Origin: an uncultured Bacilli bacterium
Lineage (GTDB): Bacteria; Bacillota_I; Bacilli_A; RF39; UBA660
Direction: 5' to 3'
Assembly: GCA_934140355.1 (NCBI GenBank)
Contig: CAKPBH010000006.1
Coordinates: forward strand, 1 to 48,026
DNA length: 48,026 nt
Part shown: positions 7,629-17,025 of the stretch, in pieces
Numbering within the stretch: the stretch's first letter is position 1
Layout: every line of letters begins with the position of its first letter
Translations under genes and position numbers: made by a program
The notes under the pieces: generated by a model
What the model was told of the DNA's origin: nothing
Database searches by the model: none
Seen by the model: only the letters and a program-made list of their open reading frames with translations

Positions 7629-9545
7629 TTATATTTCATAATTATCTTCTAAGGTAAAGACAACATTTTCGTTAATCCAATTTTTTCTAGGTTCAACCGC
7701 ATCTCCCATTAAGACAGATACTCTTTTTTCGGCTAAAGCAACATCTGTAATATTTACTTTTACTAAACTTCTTTTTTCTGGATCCATCGTTGTTTCCCAT
7801 AGTTGATGAGCATTCATTTCTCCTAATCCTTTGTATCTTTGTATCTTATAGTTACTCTTTCCACGAGTTAATTCTCTTAATTCTTCATTTGTCCATAAAT
7901 AGTGTTCTTTACTTCCTATGGTTACTTTATATAGTGGTGGCATTGCAATATAAAGATTTCCATTTTCAATTAATGGTTTCATATAGCGATAGAAAAAAGT
8001 TAAAAGTAAACATTGTATGTGGGCTCCGTCATCATCTGCATCGGTCATAATAATGACTTTTCCATAACAAATATCGTTAATATTAAAATTATTTCCATAA
8101 CCAGCACCAATGGTATGAATCAAAGTATTAATTTCTTCGTTTTTAAAAATATCTTCTAATTTTGCTTTTTCTGTGTTCAGTACTTTTCCTCTTAAAGGTA
8201 AAATGGCTTGTGTTCTTTTGTTTCTTGCTTGTTTTGCCGAACCACCTGCTGAGTCTCCTTCTACAATAAATAACTCACGAGATAATTTATCTTTTGTTTG
8301 AGCAGGAGTTAATTTTCCACTTAAAATTTTTTCTATCTTTTTAGAGTCTTTCCCTTTTCTTGATTCTTCTCGTGCTTTTCTTGCAGCTTCTCTGGCATCT
8401 TTTCCTTTTAAGGCTTTCGTTACAATCATGGTTGCAATGGATTTATTTTCTTCCAAAAAAAACTTTAATTTTTCGGTAGTGACAGACTCTACAATACTTC
8501 TAGCAATAGGTGTTCCTAATTTGGCTTTTGTCTGTCCTTCAAACTGGAGAATTGACTCTGGAATTTGAACGCTAATGATTGCTGTCAATCCTTCTCTAAC
8601 ATCAGTTCCCTCAAAAGATTTATCACGGGATTTAATAAAATTATTTTCTCTAGCATAATCATTTAAAACTTTTGTTAAAGCTGTTTTAAAACCTACTTCG
8701 TGGGAACCTCCATCACTTGTTTTTACGTTGTTTACAAAAGAAATAATATTTTCTGAATAACTATCTGTATATTGTAGAGCCACACTCACGTTGATATTTT
8801 CTTTCTTTGCTTTAAAACATAATACTTTGTGTAAAACATTTTTTCCTTCATTTAGGTACATTGCAAATGATTCTAATCCGTTATGATATAAATACTTTTC
8901 GCTTTTTCCTAAAACCTCATCTGTGATAGTTATAGCTAGTCCATTTATCAAAAAGGCGCATTCTTGCATTCTTTCACAAATTGTACTAAAATTAAATTTT
9001 GTGCTACTAAAAATACTCGCATCTGGCATAAAATGGACTGTTGTTCCCGATTTGTTAGTGTTTCCTATTTTAGTTAATTTCTTATCGACGTGGCCACCAT
9101 TTTTAAATGAAATATAATATTCTTCTCCCTGGTACCTTGTTGTAACTTCCATAAAACTAGACAAAGCATTTACAACTGACGCACCAACACCGTGAAGTCC
9201 ACCGCTTACTTTATAGCCTCCTTCTGAAAACTTACCTCCAGCATGAAGCACTGTATAAATTACTTCAGGCGTACTTTTTCCAGAAGAGTGCATTCCTGTA
9301 GGAATTCCTCTACCATGGTCAGTGACACTAATAGATCCATCGGAATGAATGGTAATCTCTAAATGATTTCCATAGCCATTTAAAGCTTCATCTACTCCAT
9401 TGTCGACAATTTCCCATACGAGATGATGAAGTCCTCTTTTATCTGTGGATCCTATATACATACCAGGTCTTTTTCTAACTGCTTCTAGCCCTTCTAATAT
9501 TTTAATTGAATCTTCATTATAATTATTTTCTATTTTATTTGCCAT
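7629..9545 (-). CDS. parE: DNA topoisomerase IV subunit B (ParE type)
   Basis: Type IIA topoisomerase ATPase subunit, 638 residues. GHKL ATPase motifs: EIVDNGVDEA (45-54), DHGRG (76-80), GGLHGVGASVVNAL (115-128). The QTK loop is at 338-340. The TOPRIM domain has EGDSAGGSA (429-437) and TDADDDGAHI (501-510). ParE rather than GyrB is favoured by ILPLRGKVLNTEKAKLEDI, HTIGAGYG and the HIQCLLLTFFYRYMKPLIE stretch, which match Bacillus-type ParE. Topoisomerase IV decatenates daughter chromosomes with ParC, but no parC lies beside it: the next gene downstream is the unrelated repeat protein. GyrB remains possible at low probability. Confidence 0.88.
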   Translation of the reverse strand: MANKIENNYNEDSIKILEGLEAVRKRPGMYIGSTDKRGLHHLVWEIVDNGVDEALNGYGNHLEITIHSDGSISVTDHGRGIPTGMHSSGKSTPEVIYTVLHAGGKFSEGGYKVSGGLHGVGASVVNALSSFMEVTTRYQGEEYYISFKNGGHVDKKLTKIGNTNKSGTTVHFMPDASIFSSTKFNFSTICERMQECAFLINGLAITITDEVLGKSEKYLYHNGLESFAMYLNEGKNVLHKVLCFKAKKENINVSVALQYTDSYSENIISFVNNVKTSDGGSHEVGFKTALTKVLNDYARENNFIKSRDKSFEGTDVREGLTAIISVQIPESILQFEGQTKAKLGTPIARSIVESVTTEKLKFFLEENKSIATMIVTKALKGKDAREAARKAREESRKGKDSKKIEKILSGKLTPAQTKDKLSRELFIVEGDSAGGSAKQARNKRTQAILPLRGKVLNTEKAKLEDIFKNEEINTLIHTIGAGYGNNFNINDICYGKVIIMTDADDDGAHIQCLLLTFFYRYMKPLIENGNLYIAMPPLYKVTIGSKEHYLWTNEELRELTRGKSNYKIQRYKGLGEMNAHQLWETTMDPEKRSLVKVNITDVALAEKRVSVLMGDAVEPRKNWINENVVFTLEDNYEI

Positions 9546-9575
9546 TCTATCTACCAGCTTTCTAATTCCTTAAAC

Positions 9576-9604
9576 ATTATATCATATAAAAAAGAATATT
9601 CCCA
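9576..9604 (-). promoter_or_regulatory. Promoter of parE
   Basis: Minus strand extended -10 TGATATAAT (TATAAT at 9576-9581) with a -35-like TTGGGA 18 bp upstream (9600-9605). The -35 falls inside the hairpin of the upstream terminator, so the two elements overlap. Confidence 0.6.
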
Positions 9605-9617
9605 AGAATATTTCTTT
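9588..9617 (-). terminator. Terminator after the DUF1292-like gene
   Basis: Stem of AAAGAAATATTC with GAATATTCTTT (one bulge) followed by a T-tract on minus. It closes the 9626-10752 gene pair just before the parE promoter. Confidence 0.7.
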
Positions 9618-9625
9618 ATAGTTAA

Positions 9626-9847
9626 TTATTCATTTATATACTTTTCATAAAATAAATTTAAGGCATCTTGGAATTCTTGATCATTATCCAATTTTACAAA
9701 ATATTGTTTATCGCCTTCTGAAATTATTTTTCGAATACAGAAATCATCCTCATTTTTCTCATTCTTTAAATAAGCATATTTTTTAATCATATCAAGAATA
9801 ATATATTCTTGATTATTCTCTAAGGTTATATATTCTACTTCACTCAT
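9626..9847 (-). CDS. DUF1292-like small protein
   Basis: 73-residue acidic protein with the pattern of the DUF1292 (YrzB-like) family: a beta-rich core (YITLENNQEYIILDMI, YFVKLDNDQEF) ending in an amphipathic FxDALNLFYEKY helix. Function of the family is unknown. Its start overlaps the stop of the upstream membrane-protein gene by one base, so the two are probably translationally coupled. The assignment rests on overall pattern and is moderate. Confidence 0.6.
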   Translation of the reverse strand: MSEVEYITLENNQEYIILDMIKKYAYLKNEKNEDDFCIRKIISEGDKQYFVKLDNDQEFQDALNLFYEKYINE

Positions 9848-10752
9848 TACATCTGTCTCCTTCCAACTTGATTAGAAGTATTTTCATTAACGTTGCTTAA
9901 AGAGTCCATAAAAACTTCTTTGATTATTTTTTTCATTATTTCTTTGGATTGTAATTCTGACTCTTGAAAAATTTGTTCACTTAATTTACCAGATTCTTTT
10001 AAACCAAGATGGGAAACAAGATGTGATTTATTAGCTGGGCCACCTTCATATTCTAATACTGCATTGTAACTAGAGTATAGGGCTAAAATTGATTTTTCTG
10101 AATCTGACAAAATTGCCATGATTTCCTCTTGATTATCTCTTAACATAGGAGAGCTGTTTAACCATTTGTTTATCACTCTTTCTTTATCAAATTTTGAAAA
10201 GTCATAATAATATGTTCCACGGGTTGTAGGATTACTTACCATACAATCCTTTACTTCCGTATAACCCATTTTAAAAATACCTTTTAAGGATTCCGTTGCT
10301 ACATTAGATAAATAGTCGTCTATTTGATCTGCTGTTTGCTTTTCAACATCAGAGATATCATCTGATTTTTGTTGTTTTAAAGCTTCAATTTGTTGTTCTA
10401 ATTGTTGATATTCTGTCTCATACTTACTTTCTATATTTGTAATATGATCTTGAGAATCACTTAATATTTTCTGAATATTCATACTAATATTGTTTCCATC
10501 AGGAACAGGAGGCAAGTCATTAGAATGCATTTTAAAAATGACCGCTGTAGTAATTAATGCCATTAAAACAACATATTTTTTTATCTGTCTTTTGTTTTTT
10601 ACTTTCTTTTGATGGGTACGTTCTACTTTGTTGTTTCGTTCTTGTTCGTTTTGAGCAACACTCTTTTCCCGAAATTGTCTTTGTTTTTTTTCGGTTAGAA
10701 AGGTGGGAACAAGTGGTCCTATATTTTCTTCATTATATTTTATTTCTTTCAT
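9847..10752 (-). CDS. Single-pass membrane protein with coiled coil, unknown
   Basis: 301 residues, not recognised. A very basic cytoplasmic N-terminus (about 58 residues, with KKVKNKRQIKK before the membrane) leads to one transmembrane helix at 59-75. The predicted extracytoplasmic part starts with a Pro-rich turn, then a coiled-coil segment (about 100-140, Gln/Glu/Lys heptads) and a helical domain to the end. Topology follows the positive-inside rule. Coupled to the DUF1292-like gene downstream; a shared role is inferred from that only. Confidence 0.65.
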   Translation of the reverse strand: MKEIKYNEENIGPLVPTFLTEKKQRQFREKSVAQNEQERNNKVERTHQKKVKNKRQIKKYVVLMALITTAVIFKMHSNDLPPVPDGNNISMNIQKILSDSQDHITNIESKYETEYQQLEQQIEALKQQKSDDISDVEKQTADQIDDYLSNVATESLKGIFKMGYTEVKDCMVSNPTTRGTYYYDFSKFDKERVINKWLNSSPMLRDNQEEIMAILSDSEKSILALYSSYNAVLEYEGGPANKSHLVSHLGLKESGKLSEQIFQESELQSKEIMKKIIKEVFMDSLSNVNENTSNQVGRRQM

Positions 10753-10799
10753 AAATTATTCCTTCTTTTCTTTTTATACATCATACAAGTGATAACTTT

Positions 10800-12050
10800 T
10801 TATTGATAAGCTGGTATTACATTCATATTTTGATCATACTTTTTTACAACTTTAGCATAAATATCATGAATTTTTTGATAATCGGATAAATAATTTGCGA
10901 TTTCTGGATTAGAAAAAGGGATTATGCGAAAATTACGCCAATTTTTATAATATGTGTATAGTAAATCGTTGTTAACATTTTTTATTGTAATTTCCGTGTG
11001 TTTATTATTTACTTTCTTTTCAATATCCAAACTAGTCATTAATCCTACCATCTTGTTGTAGTTATTGTCTTGATATTGGGCTGATACCAAATTTCCTAAA
11101 GAATAAATTACTAAAGTTTTGTCTATCCAAGTAACGGGTTGAATAACATGAGGATGTGTTCCAATGATGATATCTACACCCAAACTTGCTAAATAAGAGG
11201 CCATATCTTTTTCATACTCTGTTGGTTCATCCGTATATTCCACTCCCCAATGCATAGCAACAATTAAAACATCTACTTTATTTCTAACGGCGTCTACATC
11301 TTTTTTTACTTGTTTTTTATATTCTTGATATTTTGTGTCGGTAGCGATATTATTTAGCTCTAAGTCAGTTGGCCAAACATTCACTAAATATTCTTTGCCA
11401 TCAGGTACACTTACTCCATTAGTTCCGTAAGTGTAGTTTAGCATAGTATAAGTAATATTATTTTTGGTAACAATTCTTTCTTTGGCTTGGTCTTCAAAAG
11501 AAAGGTAGCTACCTACAGATAAAACATTGGATTTACTATTCCAATAATTTCTTGAAGAAAGAACTGCCTCTTCTCCAGAATCCATTGTATGATTGGTAGC
11601 TAAAGACACCAAGTTAAAGCCAGCATCGATCATTGCATCTCCCACTTCTTGTGGGGAATTAAAATTAGGATAATCACTAACACCTAACTCTTTACCTCCT
11701 AAAATTGTTTCTTGATTATAGTAAGCAATATCATAATTTTTAATTGTTGGTTTAATTAGAGAATATATTTTTGTAAAGTCATACCCGCCATTTCCATCAC
11801 TAGCATCTTTATAGATACTTGAATGGATTAAATTATCTCCAACCATTACCATAGATAGTTTATCCGTTTTTTCTTCTTCTTTTGGGTTCTGATTGTCTTC
11901 TTTATTTTCCTTTTTTTCTGCTTTTGGTTCATTAAATGCTGTAACATTTTTAGTTTTGAAATAAATTCCCACTAAAGAAAATAAAATGATTAGACAAATC
12001 GCTATAAAAATATTTCCAAATTTTAACTTCCTTTTTTTCTTTTTTCTCAT
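10800..12050 (-). CDS. CapA-family metallophosphatase-like protein
   Basis: 416 residues: short basic N-terminus, one transmembrane helix (about 12-30), an acidic linker, then a CapA/PgsA (poly-gamma-glutamate biosynthesis) calcineurin-like domain. Visible metal-site stretches: MVMVGDNLIH, YNQETILG, LATNHTMDSG, AMHWGVEY and GTHPHVIQPV, spaced as in the family. The catalytic domain should face outward. Family members are linked to poly-gamma-glutamate or other cell-envelope polymers, but no capBC genes are nearby, so a capsule role is not supported. It follows rnr by 17 nt on the same strand and is likely co-transcribed. Confidence 0.82.
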   Translation of the reverse strand: MRKKKKRKLKFGNIFIAICLIILFSLVGIYFKTKNVTAFNEPKAEKKENKEDNQNPKEEEKTDKLSMVMVGDNLIHSSIYKDASDGNGGYDFTKIYSLIKPTIKNYDIAYYNQETILGGKELGVSDYPNFNSPQEVGDAMIDAGFNLVSLATNHTMDSGEEAVLSSRNYWNSKSNVLSVGSYLSFEDQAKERIVTKNNITYTMLNYTYGTNGVSVPDGKEYLVNVWPTDLELNNIATDTKYQEYKKQVKKDVDAVRNKVDVLIVAMHWGVEYTDEPTEYEKDMASYLASLGVDIIIGTHPHVIQPVTWIDKTLVIYSLGNLVSAQYQDNNYNKMVGLMTSLDIEKKVNNKHTEITIKNVNNDLLYTYYKNWRNFRIIPFSNPEIANYLSDYQKIHDIYAKVVKKYDQNMNVIPAYQ

Positions 12051-12066
12051 GTTCTTACTTTCCTTA

Positions 12067-14205
12067 TTATTTTTTTTCGTGAACGTATTTTTTCACTTGA
12101 TTAGATTGTTCTTTGTCTTTTTGGGGAACTAAGCCTAAGATTTGAAAATCAATCATTGCGTTTTCTTTGTTGGCTCTTAATACCTTTACAATAACTTCAT
12201 CCCCAAAGCCATATTTTTCTCTTGTTTTAGTATTTAGCAGGCACATTGCATTTTCTAAGTAATGATAACTACCTCGTGGTAAATTTTCTATTTTTGTAAG
12301 GCCTTCAATGGTATTTGGGAGTTCAACGAAAACGCCAAATTCTTGAACGCCAGAGATAATTCCAGTAAATTCTTCACCGATATGATTTTCCATATACTCA
12401 GCCTTTTTCATATCATCAACATCTCTTTCGCATTTTACTGCATCTTGTTCTTTAATTGAGCAGTGCTCTGCCATACTAGGCAAATTCTTAGCCCAATATG
12501 AAATCACATCCTCAGAATAATGTTCAGAATAATCTTTTACAAGGCGATGAAGAATTAAATCAGGATATCTTCTAATTGGTGAAGTGAAATGTGAATAGCA
12601 CTTACTTCCTAATCCAAAGTGTCCTATATTTACATCTGAATATACAGCTTTTGCTTGACTTCTAATGGCTAAATCATTTAAAATTTTTGCATCTGGTTTA
12701 TCTTCTAATTGTTTTAAAATGTTTTGTAAATCTCTTGATGTAAATTTTTTTCTCTTACCGTTGATTTTATATCCTCTAGAGGATAAAAAGTTAAAGAACA
12801 TGGTTAATTTCTTTTCATCTGGTTGCGCATGAACTCTATATATTCCTGGCAATTGTTGATAAAATATCGAACTGCCAACGGTCTCGTTTGCGGCTACCAT
12901 AAAATTTTCAATCATATTCTCGCCTGTTCCTTCTTCACGAAGGATGATGTCTGTTGGTTTACAATTTTCATCCACTAAGATTTTTGCTTCGTTGCTGGAA
13001 AATTCAATATATCCTCTAGCTACCATTTTTTGTCTTAATAAGTCGGAAACATAGCGCATTAATTTTAAATCATTCACATAAGGTTCATATTCTTCCGGAA
13101 TGATATCATCATCTAGAATTGCATTGACTTTTTTATAAGTCATTTGAATGCGACTTCGAATCACCGTTTTTCCTATCCAAGAATCAGTAATTTTTCCGCG
13201 AGAATCTATTTTCATAATGCAAGACATTGCTAGACGATCAACATTTGGATTTAAAGAACAAATGCCATTTGATAGGCGATGGGGTAACATAGGAATAACC
13301 CTGTCCACTAAATAAACACTAGTTCCTCTGGAATAGGCCTCATCATCTAATAAACTTCCCATTTTAACATAATGACTTACATCTGCAATATGCACACCAA
13401 GTTCAAAAGTGCCATCATCATTTTTTAAAATGCTAATTGCATCATCAATATCCTTAGTATCGTCACCATCAATGGTAAAAATTGTGCGTCCACGTAAATC
13501 AAGTCTACCTTCTATGTTTTCGTTGGAAATATCGTCTGGAATATCTTTTATTTCTTCTAGCACCTTATCTGGAAATTGGGGTTTAAAATCATGCTCATAT
13601 ACATAGGATAAAATATCTACCCCAACATCATTTTTGTGACCAATAACGTGTAGTACGCTTCCAAAATAGTTTTTGCTATTGACTGGTTCTACTACTACTT
13701 TATGTCCTTCTACTAATCCTTTTCGGCATTCTCTAACGATTTCTAAATCCATTAATTCTTTTTTATCAGGATGAACCATACACTTATCATCTTTGAAATA
13801 AATTGTACCAACAAATGGTTCTAGGTTTCGTTTTAAAATTTTTACAATTTTTCCTTCTGTTTTATCGCCAGTTAATTCAATTAAGACAATATCTAAATTT
13901 CTAGCTCCCATTAGATTATCTTTTCTAATATAGATGTCTTTTTTCCCTTCACCAATTTCAACAAAGCCAAAACCTCTTGGATTCATCAATAATTTCCCTT
14001 TCATTAAATGGCTGTTGCTTAATAATAAGTATTTTTTCTTTTTTTCACTATAATATAAAATTCCATTTTTTACCATTAAATCTAATTCATCTATTAATTT
14101 CTTATAATCATCAATAGACGTAAGTCCTAGGGCATCATTAATTTCAATTGCTCCCATAGAAGGTTTATTTTGGTTTGATAATACCTTTACTATATCTTGT
14201 TCCAT
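12067..14205 (-). CDS. rnr: Ribonuclease R
   Basis: Processive 3'-5' exoribonuclease of the RNB/VacB family, 712 residues. Order: N-terminal winged helix (1-65), cold-shock/OB domains, RNB domain beginning RTIFTIDGDDTKDIDDAIS with the acidic metal-binding residues, the HADVSHYV motif, the LPHRLSNGICSLNP and HFTSPIRRYPDL catalytic stretches, then an S1 domain (EFTGIISGVQEFGVFVEL) and a short Lys-rich tail. Length is at the short end for RNase R. GAGGTG precedes the ATG. smpB, often adjacent in Firmicutes, is absent here. Confidence 0.95.
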   Translation of the reverse strand: MEQDIVKVLSNQNKPSMGAIEINDALGLTSIDDYKKLIDELDLMVKNGILYYSEKKKKYLLLSNSHLMKGKLLMNPRGFGFVEIGEGKKDIYIRKDNLMGARNLDIVLIELTGDKTEGKIVKILKRNLEPFVGTIYFKDDKCMVHPDKKELMDLEIVRECRKGLVEGHKVVVEPVNSKNYFGSVLHVIGHKNDVGVDILSYVYEHDFKPQFPDKVLEEIKDIPDDISNENIEGRLDLRGRTIFTIDGDDTKDIDDAISILKNDDGTFELGVHIADVSHYVKMGSLLDDEAYSRGTSVYLVDRVIPMLPHRLSNGICSLNPNVDRLAMSCIMKIDSRGKITDSWIGKTVIRSRIQMTYKKVNAILDDDIIPEEYEPYVNDLKLMRYVSDLLRQKMVARGYIEFSSNEAKILVDENCKPTDIILREEGTGENMIENFMVAANETVGSSIFYQQLPGIYRVHAQPDEKKLTMFFNFLSSRGYKINGKRKKFTSRDLQNILKQLEDKPDAKILNDLAIRSQAKAVYSDVNIGHFGLGSKCYSHFTSPIRRYPDLILHRLVKDYSEHYSEDVISYWAKNLPSMAEHCSIKEQDAVKCERDVDDMKKAEYMENHIGEEFTGIISGVQEFGVFVELPNTIEGLTKIENLPRGSYHYLENAMCLLNTKTREKYGFGDEVIVKVLRANKENAMIDFQILGLVPQKDKEQSNQVKKYVHEKK

Positions 14206-14222
14206 GTTTCACCTCATTACTC

Positions 14223-14247
14223 ATAAATAAAAATCATTTTTATTTAT
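14223..14247 (-). other. Perfect AT hairpin in the rnr 5' leader
   Basis: ATAAATAAAAAT and its exact complement ATTTTTATTTAT are separated by one base, so about 11 bp can pair around a 3-nt loop. It lies between the rnr promoter and the GAGGTG ribosome site, about 18 nt before the ATG. RNase R binds structured AU-rich RNA, so a control role is conceivable but is inference. Confidence 0.6.
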
Positions 14248-14298
14248 TCTCTCTTTCCTAATTATTTTCTGCAAAATACCATATATCTGCTTACTAAA

Positions 14299-14327
14299 AG
14301 TGTAGCAAAAACATATTCTGTAGTCAA
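14299..14327 (-). promoter_or_regulatory. Promoter of rnr
   Basis: Minus strand -35 TTGACT (14322-14327), 17-bp spacer, -10 TACACT (14299-14304). The predicted start near 14292 gives a leader of about 87 nt that includes the hairpin at 14223-14247. Confidence 0.7.
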
Positions 14328-14369
14328 TAATTATAAATTATTTTATTGTATTTTTAGAAAAAAAGATTA

Positions 14370-14726
14370 CTATTCACAGCTAGAAAATAGATAAATTCTG
14401 TTACAGTTCAGTCAAGGAAATGAATTTTGCAGATAAACCCTTATCAGCAAAAAGTAAATTTGATGATTTGAAAATATATCCATGAATTGAAAATATCATT
14501 TTTTTGACTATCTTTCGATTTTTTTGATACTTTTAGACTATTTTTTACAAAAATAATATTTTATTCTTTATTTTATCCGACTGTACTGTAACTAAATTCT
14601 TTATTTTAGAGGAATTATTGAATTTGCAAATTCAAAAATATACAAAATCACTATCCGTTATATCCTAATTTAATGGAATTAGAAATTCAAATCATTATAT
14701 TAAAAAAGGAAAACGCCTGTGAATAG
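14370..14726. repeat. Nested inverted repeats in a 654-bp gene-poor gap
   Basis: The rnr-truB gap (14206-14859) contains no convincing gene. Outer arms CTATTCACAG (14370-14379) and CTGTGAATAG (14717-14726) are exact complements. Inner arms GTTACAGTTCAGTC (14400-14413) and GACTGTACTGTAAC (14579-14592) match at 13 of 14, with partial matches extending outward. A small hairpin (TTTGC-GATAA/TTATC-GCAAA) sits at about 14428-14455 and an 18-bp perfect palindrome at 14618-14635. Candidates are a decayed miniature mobile element or a structured RNA; no target duplication or promoter decides between them. Confidence 0.6.
14618..14635. repeat. 18-bp perfect palindrome
   Basis: TTGAATTTGCAAATTCAA reads the same on both strands. 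It lies between the inner and outer arms of the nested inverted repeats and could be a protein-binding site or a cruciform or hairpin part of the same element. Confidence 0.6.
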
Positions 14727-14859
14727 AAACCAAAAAAGTGCTTACTTTTAAAAAATTTAAAATTTTATTAGAATCTATTTTTATATGATGATCTTAAATT
14801 TAATTGGATAAGGGAGATATTTTAGTCTTTTTTCTTTTAGCAATTGGCAATTGGAAAAA

Positions 14860-15711
14860 TTATACAAACATCCGATAAGGCTTTACCTTATTTTCCCCTA
14901 CTTGCATATAAATTGCTAATATTTGCTTCTTAGTATTTTCTAATATTATCATTTCTTCTTCAAAAAACTTATCCATCTTACAGCCATTTCTAACCTTTTT
15001 CTCTATCTCATCACGAACAACTAGAACAGGAAGATTTAAAACATCCATAAGATTTAGTAATTGATAATTTCCTGCTTCAACATCTTCTTCTCTATAAGTA
15101 TTTTCTATTTTAAAATCCCCCACTCTAGTCCTTCTTAATTCCCGCATAACTGCAACCGTTCCAAGAGACGCCCCAATATCCCGAACCAAACTCCTAATAT
15201 AAGTTCCAGAGCTAACCGAACATTTTATCTGAAAACAGTTATCCACAATATCTCCAAGAAGTTCAAGATGATAAATTTCAACATCATGTACAGGAAGGGG
15301 AACTTCTATTCCCTTTCTAGCATATTCATATAATTTTTTACCATTTACTTTAATCGCCGAATATTTAGGAACTTCTTGCTTAATTTTTCCCACATACCCT
15401 CGTAGCACATCTTCGATTTGTTGTTTTGAAACTTGAGGAGGATTCTCTCTTTTTAAAACATTTCCCGTAATATCTAAGGTATCTGTTTCAATTCCTAACT
15501 GAATAGTTGCAATATACTCTTTGTCATGTTTCATCATTAATTCTACTAACTTTAAAGCCTGACCCACGCAAAGAACCAAAACTCCTGTTGCAAGAGGATC
15601 CAAAGTTCCCGTATGACCAACTTTTTTCGTACCAAGAATTTGGCCAACTCGCCTGACCACATCTCTACTGGTTACTCCCTTTTTTTTGTCAATTAAAAGT
15701 ACTCCGTTCAT
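14860..15711 (-). CDS. truB: tRNA pseudouridine-55 synthase TruB
   Basis: Converts U55 to pseudouridine in the T-loop of tRNAs. The catalytic motif HTGTLDPLATGVL (Asp38) is intact, preceded by the family N-terminus GVLLIDKKKGVTSRDVV. The thumb/PUA-like C-terminus (VLVVRDEIEKKVRNG) is present; 283 residues is normal. Its ATG overlaps the nrnA stop in an ATGA junction, so it is the translationally coupled last gene of rbfA-nrnA-truB, a common ribosome/tRNA-maturation grouping in Firmicutes. Confidence 0.96.
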   Translation of the reverse strand: MNGVLLIDKKKGVTSRDVVRRVGQILGTKKVGHTGTLDPLATGVLVLCVGQALKLVELMMKHDKEYIATIQLGIETDTLDITGNVLKRENPPQVSKQQIEDVLRGYVGKIKQEVPKYSAIKVNGKKLYEYARKGIEVPLPVHDVEIYHLELLGDIVDNCFQIKCSVSSGTYIRSLVRDIGASLGTVAVMRELRRTRVGDFKIENTYREEDVEAGNYQLLNLMDVLNLPVLVVRDEIEKKVRNGCKMDKFFEEEMIILENTKKQILAIYMQVGENKVKPYRMFV

Positions 15712-16667
15712 AATTTTTTTGTTGTTTCCTTTACCAATTTTTTTATTGCAACATCCAAAGATTCATGAATGTCACAGCCGGCAGCTTTCGTATGTCCTCC
15801 CCCATCAAAAACACTTGCTACTTCAGATACATCAACATAATTATTACTTCTTAAAGAGACTCTAAAAAAATCATCCTCTACTTCTCTTAGGAAAATAGAT
15901 ACTTCAACTCCTTCAATATTTCTTCCCACGTTCACGATTCCTTCATGGTCTCCAGTTTGTGCTTTGGCTTTTTTCAAATCTTCTCTTGTTACATAAGTAA
16001 GAGCAATCTGATCATGGGCATAAAATTTAAGACGAGAAGTCGCTATGGTAGAAAGAGAAAACTGTGACTTTGTCTTTACATCAAAAGTTCGATAATAAAT
16101 ATCACTAATATTAACCCCTGCATCTAACATTAAAGCTGCAAATTCAAAAGTCTCATCATCTACTGTATCGTAGCGAAATCCTCCAGAATCTGTAATAATT
16201 CCAGCCATTAAACATTCTCCAATTTCTTTGGTAATACTAATACCAAGACGTTTAAATACCTTAACCAAAGTCTTACAAGTCGCAGGACTACTGCCTTCAA
16301 CATAATTATAATTTGCAAAAAAAGTATTACTGGTGTGATGATCAATGGCAACACTAACCATACTTTTATCCATAGCGTCTAAGGGATCAAAAAGTCTTCC
16401 CTTCGTTGCACAATCTAAACAGACAGCAACATCAAAAACACTATTCGTTTCTTTTTTTATCTCCCCTATTCCTGGTAGAAAAGAAAAACACTTAGAAAAT
16501 TCATCTGTTACTATTTCTACTTCCTTTTTTAATTGAAGAAGTCCTAAATAAAAAGCTAAACTACTTCCAATTGCATCTCCATCTGGAGAGATATGAGTAA
16601 ATATTCCAATTTTCTTTGCTCGACTAATTACTTCAATAATACTATCTAACTCAACTTCACTATTCAT
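15708..16667 (-). CDS. nrnA: DHH/DHHA1 phosphoesterase, NrnA type
   Basis: Bifunctional oligoribonuclease and pAp phosphatase of the Bacillus NrnA/YtqI type. Metal-binding motifs: THISPDGDAIGS (25-34), VCLDCAT, and AIDHHTSN, the DHH motif; the DHHA1 substrate-binding GGGHTKAAGC is near residue 292. Length of 319 matches the family. It cleans up nano-RNAs and 3',5'-pAp. Its start overlaps the end of rbfA by 8 nt and its stop overlaps truB. Confidence 0.93.
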   Translation of the reverse strand: MNSEVELDSIIEVISRAKKIGIFTHISPDGDAIGSSLAFYLGLLQLKKEVEIVTDEFSKCFSFLPGIGEIKKETNSVFDVAVCLDCATKGRLFDPLDAMDKSMVSVAIDHHTSNTFFANYNYVEGSSPATCKTLVKVFKRLGISITKEIGECLMAGIITDSGGFRYDTVDDETFEFAALMLDAGVNISDIYYRTFDVKTKSQFSLSTIATSRLKFYAHDQIALTYVTREDLKKAKAQTGDHEGIVNVGRNIEGVEVSIFLREVEDDFFRVSLRSNNYVDVSEVASVFDGGGHTKAAGCDIHESLDVAIKKLVKETTKKL

Positions 16668-17001
16668 TTTCCATCGTACTTTCTATAATCTTTTCAATAT
16701 TTTGTGCATAGGCTATCGACTCATCATAAACAAAAGTAATATTAGGCATTTTTCGAATATCCACCCTCTTCGATAATTCTCTTTCAATAAAATTACTCGC
16801 TTTATTTAAAAGTTTTAAAACACTATTTTTAGAAGTATCATCTAAAACAGTAACATAAACTTTAGCAAAAGATAAATCCGATGTAATAGAACAAGCTGTA
16901 ACTGTCACAAAACGAATTCGCTCATCTTTTATTTCCAACATTAAAATTTGACTAATTTGTTCAACAAATGTATGTTCCAATCTTTCTAACTTTACACTCA
17001 T
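16660..17001 (-). CDS. rbfA: Ribosome-binding factor A
   Basis: Small KH-like protein that binds the 30S subunit during 16S rRNA 5'-end maturation. The RLEHTFVEQISQIL start, DERIRFVTVTACSITSDLSFAKVYVTV core and RKMPNITFVYDES end are classic. A GTG at 17004 would also be in frame, but AAGGAA at 17007-17012 is correctly spaced for the ATG at 17001 (113 residues). First gene of rbfA-nrnA-truB. Confidence 0.95.
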   Translation of the reverse strand: MSVKLERLEHTFVEQISQILMLEIKDERIRFVTVTACSITSDLSFAKVYVTVLDDTSKNSVLKLLNKASNFIERELSKRVDIRKMPNITFVYDESIAYAQNIEKIIESTMENE

Positions 17002-17025
17002 CACTATTCCTTCTTTCCTGTTTTA

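Noticed and set aside
14401..14499. 32-codon minus-strand frame ending DKGLSAKFISLTEL in the rnr-truB gap
   Set aside because: No Shine-Dalgarno site and it lies between the inverted-repeat arms; I cannot support it as a gene, although it might be a decayed gene end.
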